Assembly (NCBI GenBank): GCA_029287965.1
Contig: JARFQC010000184.1
Location: forward strand, 1 to 6,459
DNA from: Arenicellales bacterium
Lineage (GTDB): Bacteria; Pseudomonadota; Gammaproteobacteria; BMS3Bbin11
DNA length: 6,459 nt
Direction: 5' to 3'
How positions within the stretch are numbered: position 1 is the stretch's first letter; the number at the start of each line of letters is the position of its first letter. The translations under genes were made by a program, and so were the position numbers. This document shows positions 5,285 through 6,459 of this stretch, one piece after another. The notes under the pieces are model-generated. The model saw nothing but the letters and a program-made list of their open reading frames with translations. It was not told the origin of the DNA and did no database searches.

Positions 5285-5559
5285 CGCGCTTCGATGCGAT
5301 CCTTGATGGATTCCCGGGCGGCCCTGAAACGTGCTGTCGCGGCTTCGAGCTTGCGCTCCAGGCTCAATTCGGAGAGCTGCATGCCGCAAACCTTGCAGTG
5401 TGGGTCCAGCCCTGGGGTGTTGACTTCACGCTTGCTGAAATAATGTACATGCTCGCCGTGCTTGGCATGGTCGCGTTTAGCCTTGAACAAGCGCGCCTTC
5501 TTATCGACGTACTGTACGATGCTGCTGGTATCAAGACTTGGCTTTTTGAATAAGGACAT
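5281..5559 (-). CDS. Small CxxC/coiled-coil protein, unknown
   Basis: The 92-residue cytoplasmic protein starts MSLFKKPSLD at ATG 5559. A weak GAAGAG lies upstream; an in-frame TTG at 5613 would add 18 residues that look non-coding. The middle is basic and His-rich (KAKRDHAKHGEHVHYFSKRE, about 26-45). H54-C55-x2-C58 follows and could bind a metal, perhaps with the nearby histidines. The C-terminal third (61-92) is a charged helix, probably a coiled coil. There is no signal peptide and no family I recognise. The composition and the start of the helix are consistent with a small zinc-ribbon-like or nucleic-acid-associated protein, but that is speculation. The gene is convergent with the Nudix gene and divergent from the exported protein at 5738. 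Confidence 0.72.
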   Translation of the reverse strand: MSLFKKPSLDTSSIVQYVDKKARLFKAKRDHAKHGEHVHYFSKREVNTPGLDPHCKVCGMQLSELSLERKLEAATARFRAARESIKDRIEAR

Positions 5560-5656
5560 TTTTATCTCTTCATCTATTGGGTGACACAACTCTAATTTTA
5601 GACCGCTGTACAAATAATGCCTGTAATCCGTCGGGCGCCTGCGACCATTCGTCAGG

Positions 5657-5704
5657 GACAGGCATCATCGATCACCTGTCAGCACGGCTGTAATTGGCTA
5701 AAAT
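5657..5704 (+). promoter_or_regulatory. Candidate promoter with overlapping operator for the 5738 gene
   Basis: CTGTCA (5676-5681) and TAAAAT (5699-5704) are 17 bases apart and match the sigma-70 consensus at four and five of six bases. GACAGG (5657-5662) and CCTGTC (5675-5680) form a perfect inverted repeat with a 12-base spacer, and its right half covers the -35. A protein bound there would be expected to repress. The leader to the ATG would be about 27 bases. Confidence 0.5.
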
Positions 5705-5737
5705 ACACAAATTCTTGGCAATCAACGGGAGAACGAC

Positions 5738-6022
5738 ATGACTCTGAAACGCATACTTACCTCATTCCTGTTCGCATCGCTGCTGAGCCTCACCGTATCG
5801 GCACAGGCAGAAAGCGACTTCCCGAAGGGCTGTCTGTGCAAGGACGCCTTTAAAAAAGTCACCCTGGAAGTCACCGATCCGGTGCCGCCACACAAGAAAC
5901 GCAAGGTACAGAAGATCAAGCAGGTGAAAGGACTGCTGCACTGCAACTGCGGCAAGCAGGAATGCGTCATTGCCGCACCGGCCGAGCGGACAGAGATACA
6001 CATGTCCTGCACGGAGCGATAA
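5738..6022 (+). CDS. Cysteine-rich exported protein, function unknown
   Basis: The 94-residue product has a clear Sec signal peptide: MTLKR, a hydrophobic core at about 6-20, and AQA with cleavage near residue 24. The mature part of about 70 residues carries six cysteines in short pairs: C32-x-C34, C69-x-C71, C76 and C91. Between them lies a very basic segment, PPHKKRKVQKIKQVKG, at about 50-65. Cysteines in an exported protein usually form disulfides, here perhaps three, or bind a metal. No CXXCH haem motif is present. I do not recognise the family. The start is supported by the GGGAGA ribosome binding site at about 5728-5733, five bases before the ATG, and by the signal peptide. It has its own promoter candidate and appears monocistronic. 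Confidence 0.72.
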   Translation: MTLKRILTSFLFASLLSLTVSAQAESDFPKGCLCKDAFKKVTLEVTDPVPPHKKRKVQKIKQVKGLLHCNCGKQECVIAAPAERTEIHMSCTER

Positions 6023-6038
6023 CCGGATAGCTGCAGTC

Positions 6039-6067
6039 TTTATACCGATGCCATGGCTGACTAGAAT
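6039..6067 (+). promoter_or_regulatory. Candidate sigma-70 promoter for the channel gene
   Basis: TTTATA (6039-6044) and TAGAAT (6062-6067) are spaced by exactly 17 bases and match the consensus at four and five of six positions. They lie in the 86-base gap before the channel gene, leaving a leader of about 35 bases. Support is from sequence match only. Confidence 0.45.
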
Positions 6068-6108
6068 AGCGCCTGATTTCTGATAGACAAGCTTCCCCCG
6101 GAGACCAC

Positions 6109-6459
6109 ATGGACGGCTCAGTCCGGCAGCCATCGCTGCGGCAAACTATACACAACTGGATCTACTCCGACAGGGTTCAGCATTTCATCATCGGGCTGAT
6201 CATACTGAATGCGATCACGCTCGGCCTGGAAACATCGACCGTTGTCCTGCAGCATTTCGGCAAAGTGCTGCTGATCATCGACAGGGTTATCCTGGCGGCC
6301 TTTGTCATCGAGATAACACTGAAACTGGTCGCCTCCGGCTGGCAGTTTTTCCGCAAGCCCTGGAACGTCTTCGACTTCATTATCGTCGGCATCGCACTGG
6401 TACCCACGAGCGGCCCGCTTGCGGTGCTGCGCGTGCTCAGAGTGCTGCGTGTGCTGCGC
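6109..6459 (+). CDS. Voltage-gated sodium channel, NaChBac/BacNav type (3' end missing)
   Basis: The visible 117 residues are the voltage sensor of a bacterial six-helix ion channel. S1 is at about 23-41 (HFIIGLIILNAITLGLETS, with conserved N34 and E41). S2 is at about 52-74 (LLIIDRVILAAFVIEITLKL, acidic E68). S3 is at about 85-99 (WNVFDFIIVGIALVP, D89). S4 begins near 102, with gating arginines R108, R111, R114 and R117 every third residue. E68 and D89 are the expected counter-charges. The pore (S5-P-S6) lies beyond the window, so sodium selectivity is inferred from the close match of S1-S3 to the BacNav family. The frame is open to the last base. The start ATG follows GGAG at about 6100-6103. 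The channel forms inner-membrane homotetramers; alkaliphile, marine and other free-living bacteria use such channels in ion balance and motility. Confidence 0.9.
   Translation, partial: MDGSVRQPSLRQTIHNWIYSDRVQHFIIGLIILNAITLGLETSTVVLQHFGKVLLIIDRVILAAFVIEITLKLVASGWQFFRKPWNVFDFIIVGIALVPTSGPLAVLRVLRVLRVLR

Overview
The window looks like a chromosomal segment from a free-living gammaproteobacterium. The basis is family content only: an ECF sigma factor coupled to a DUF3379-type anti-sigma factor, a DUF4124 protein, an MliC-type lysozyme inhibitor and a NaChBac-type sodium channel. Gene density is normal, the coding sequence is GC-rich, and several genes have clear AAGGAGG-type ribosome binding sites. 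No tRNA, rRNA, CRISPR array, transposase or phage gene was seen. The genus cannot be named from this sequence alone.

Layout. (a) 2-1233: a sigma/anti-sigma operon with an ATGA overlap; the sigma gene is cut by the left edge. (b) 1234-1593: a 360-base stretch without a convincing gene. Its right half holds a compact element with nested inverted repeats and a G-quadruplex motif, ending just before a small lipoprotein gene (1594-1887). (c) 1979-2482: a stand-alone cyclic-nucleotide-binding domain protein with a strong RBS. It converges, across a nested stem-loop region, on the minus-strand DUF4124 gene (2601-3041) and the MliC-like gene (3148-3489). (d) 3668-3979: a small exported protein of unknown function, followed by a good intrinsic terminator (4006-4035). 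(e) 4162-5284: a small unknown soluble protein and a DUF4743/Nudix hydrolase, probably co-transcribed. The Nudix gene ends tail-to-tail with a minus-strand CxxC/coiled-coil protein (5281-5559), and the two stop codons share a TTAA. (f) 5738-6022: a cysteine-rich exported protein with a plausible promoter and overlapping operator. (g) 6109-6459: the first 117 codons of a voltage-gated sodium channel (S1 to S4), cut by the right edge.

Five of the eleven genes encode proteins predicted to be exported or lipid-anchored, and two more encode membrane proteins. The region is therefore rich in envelope functions, but apart from the sigma/anti-sigma pair and the 4162/4433 pair the genes do not form an obvious pathway. 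The most unusual feature is the structured element at about 1432-1587. It could be a small non-autonomous mobile repeat or a structured leader RNA.
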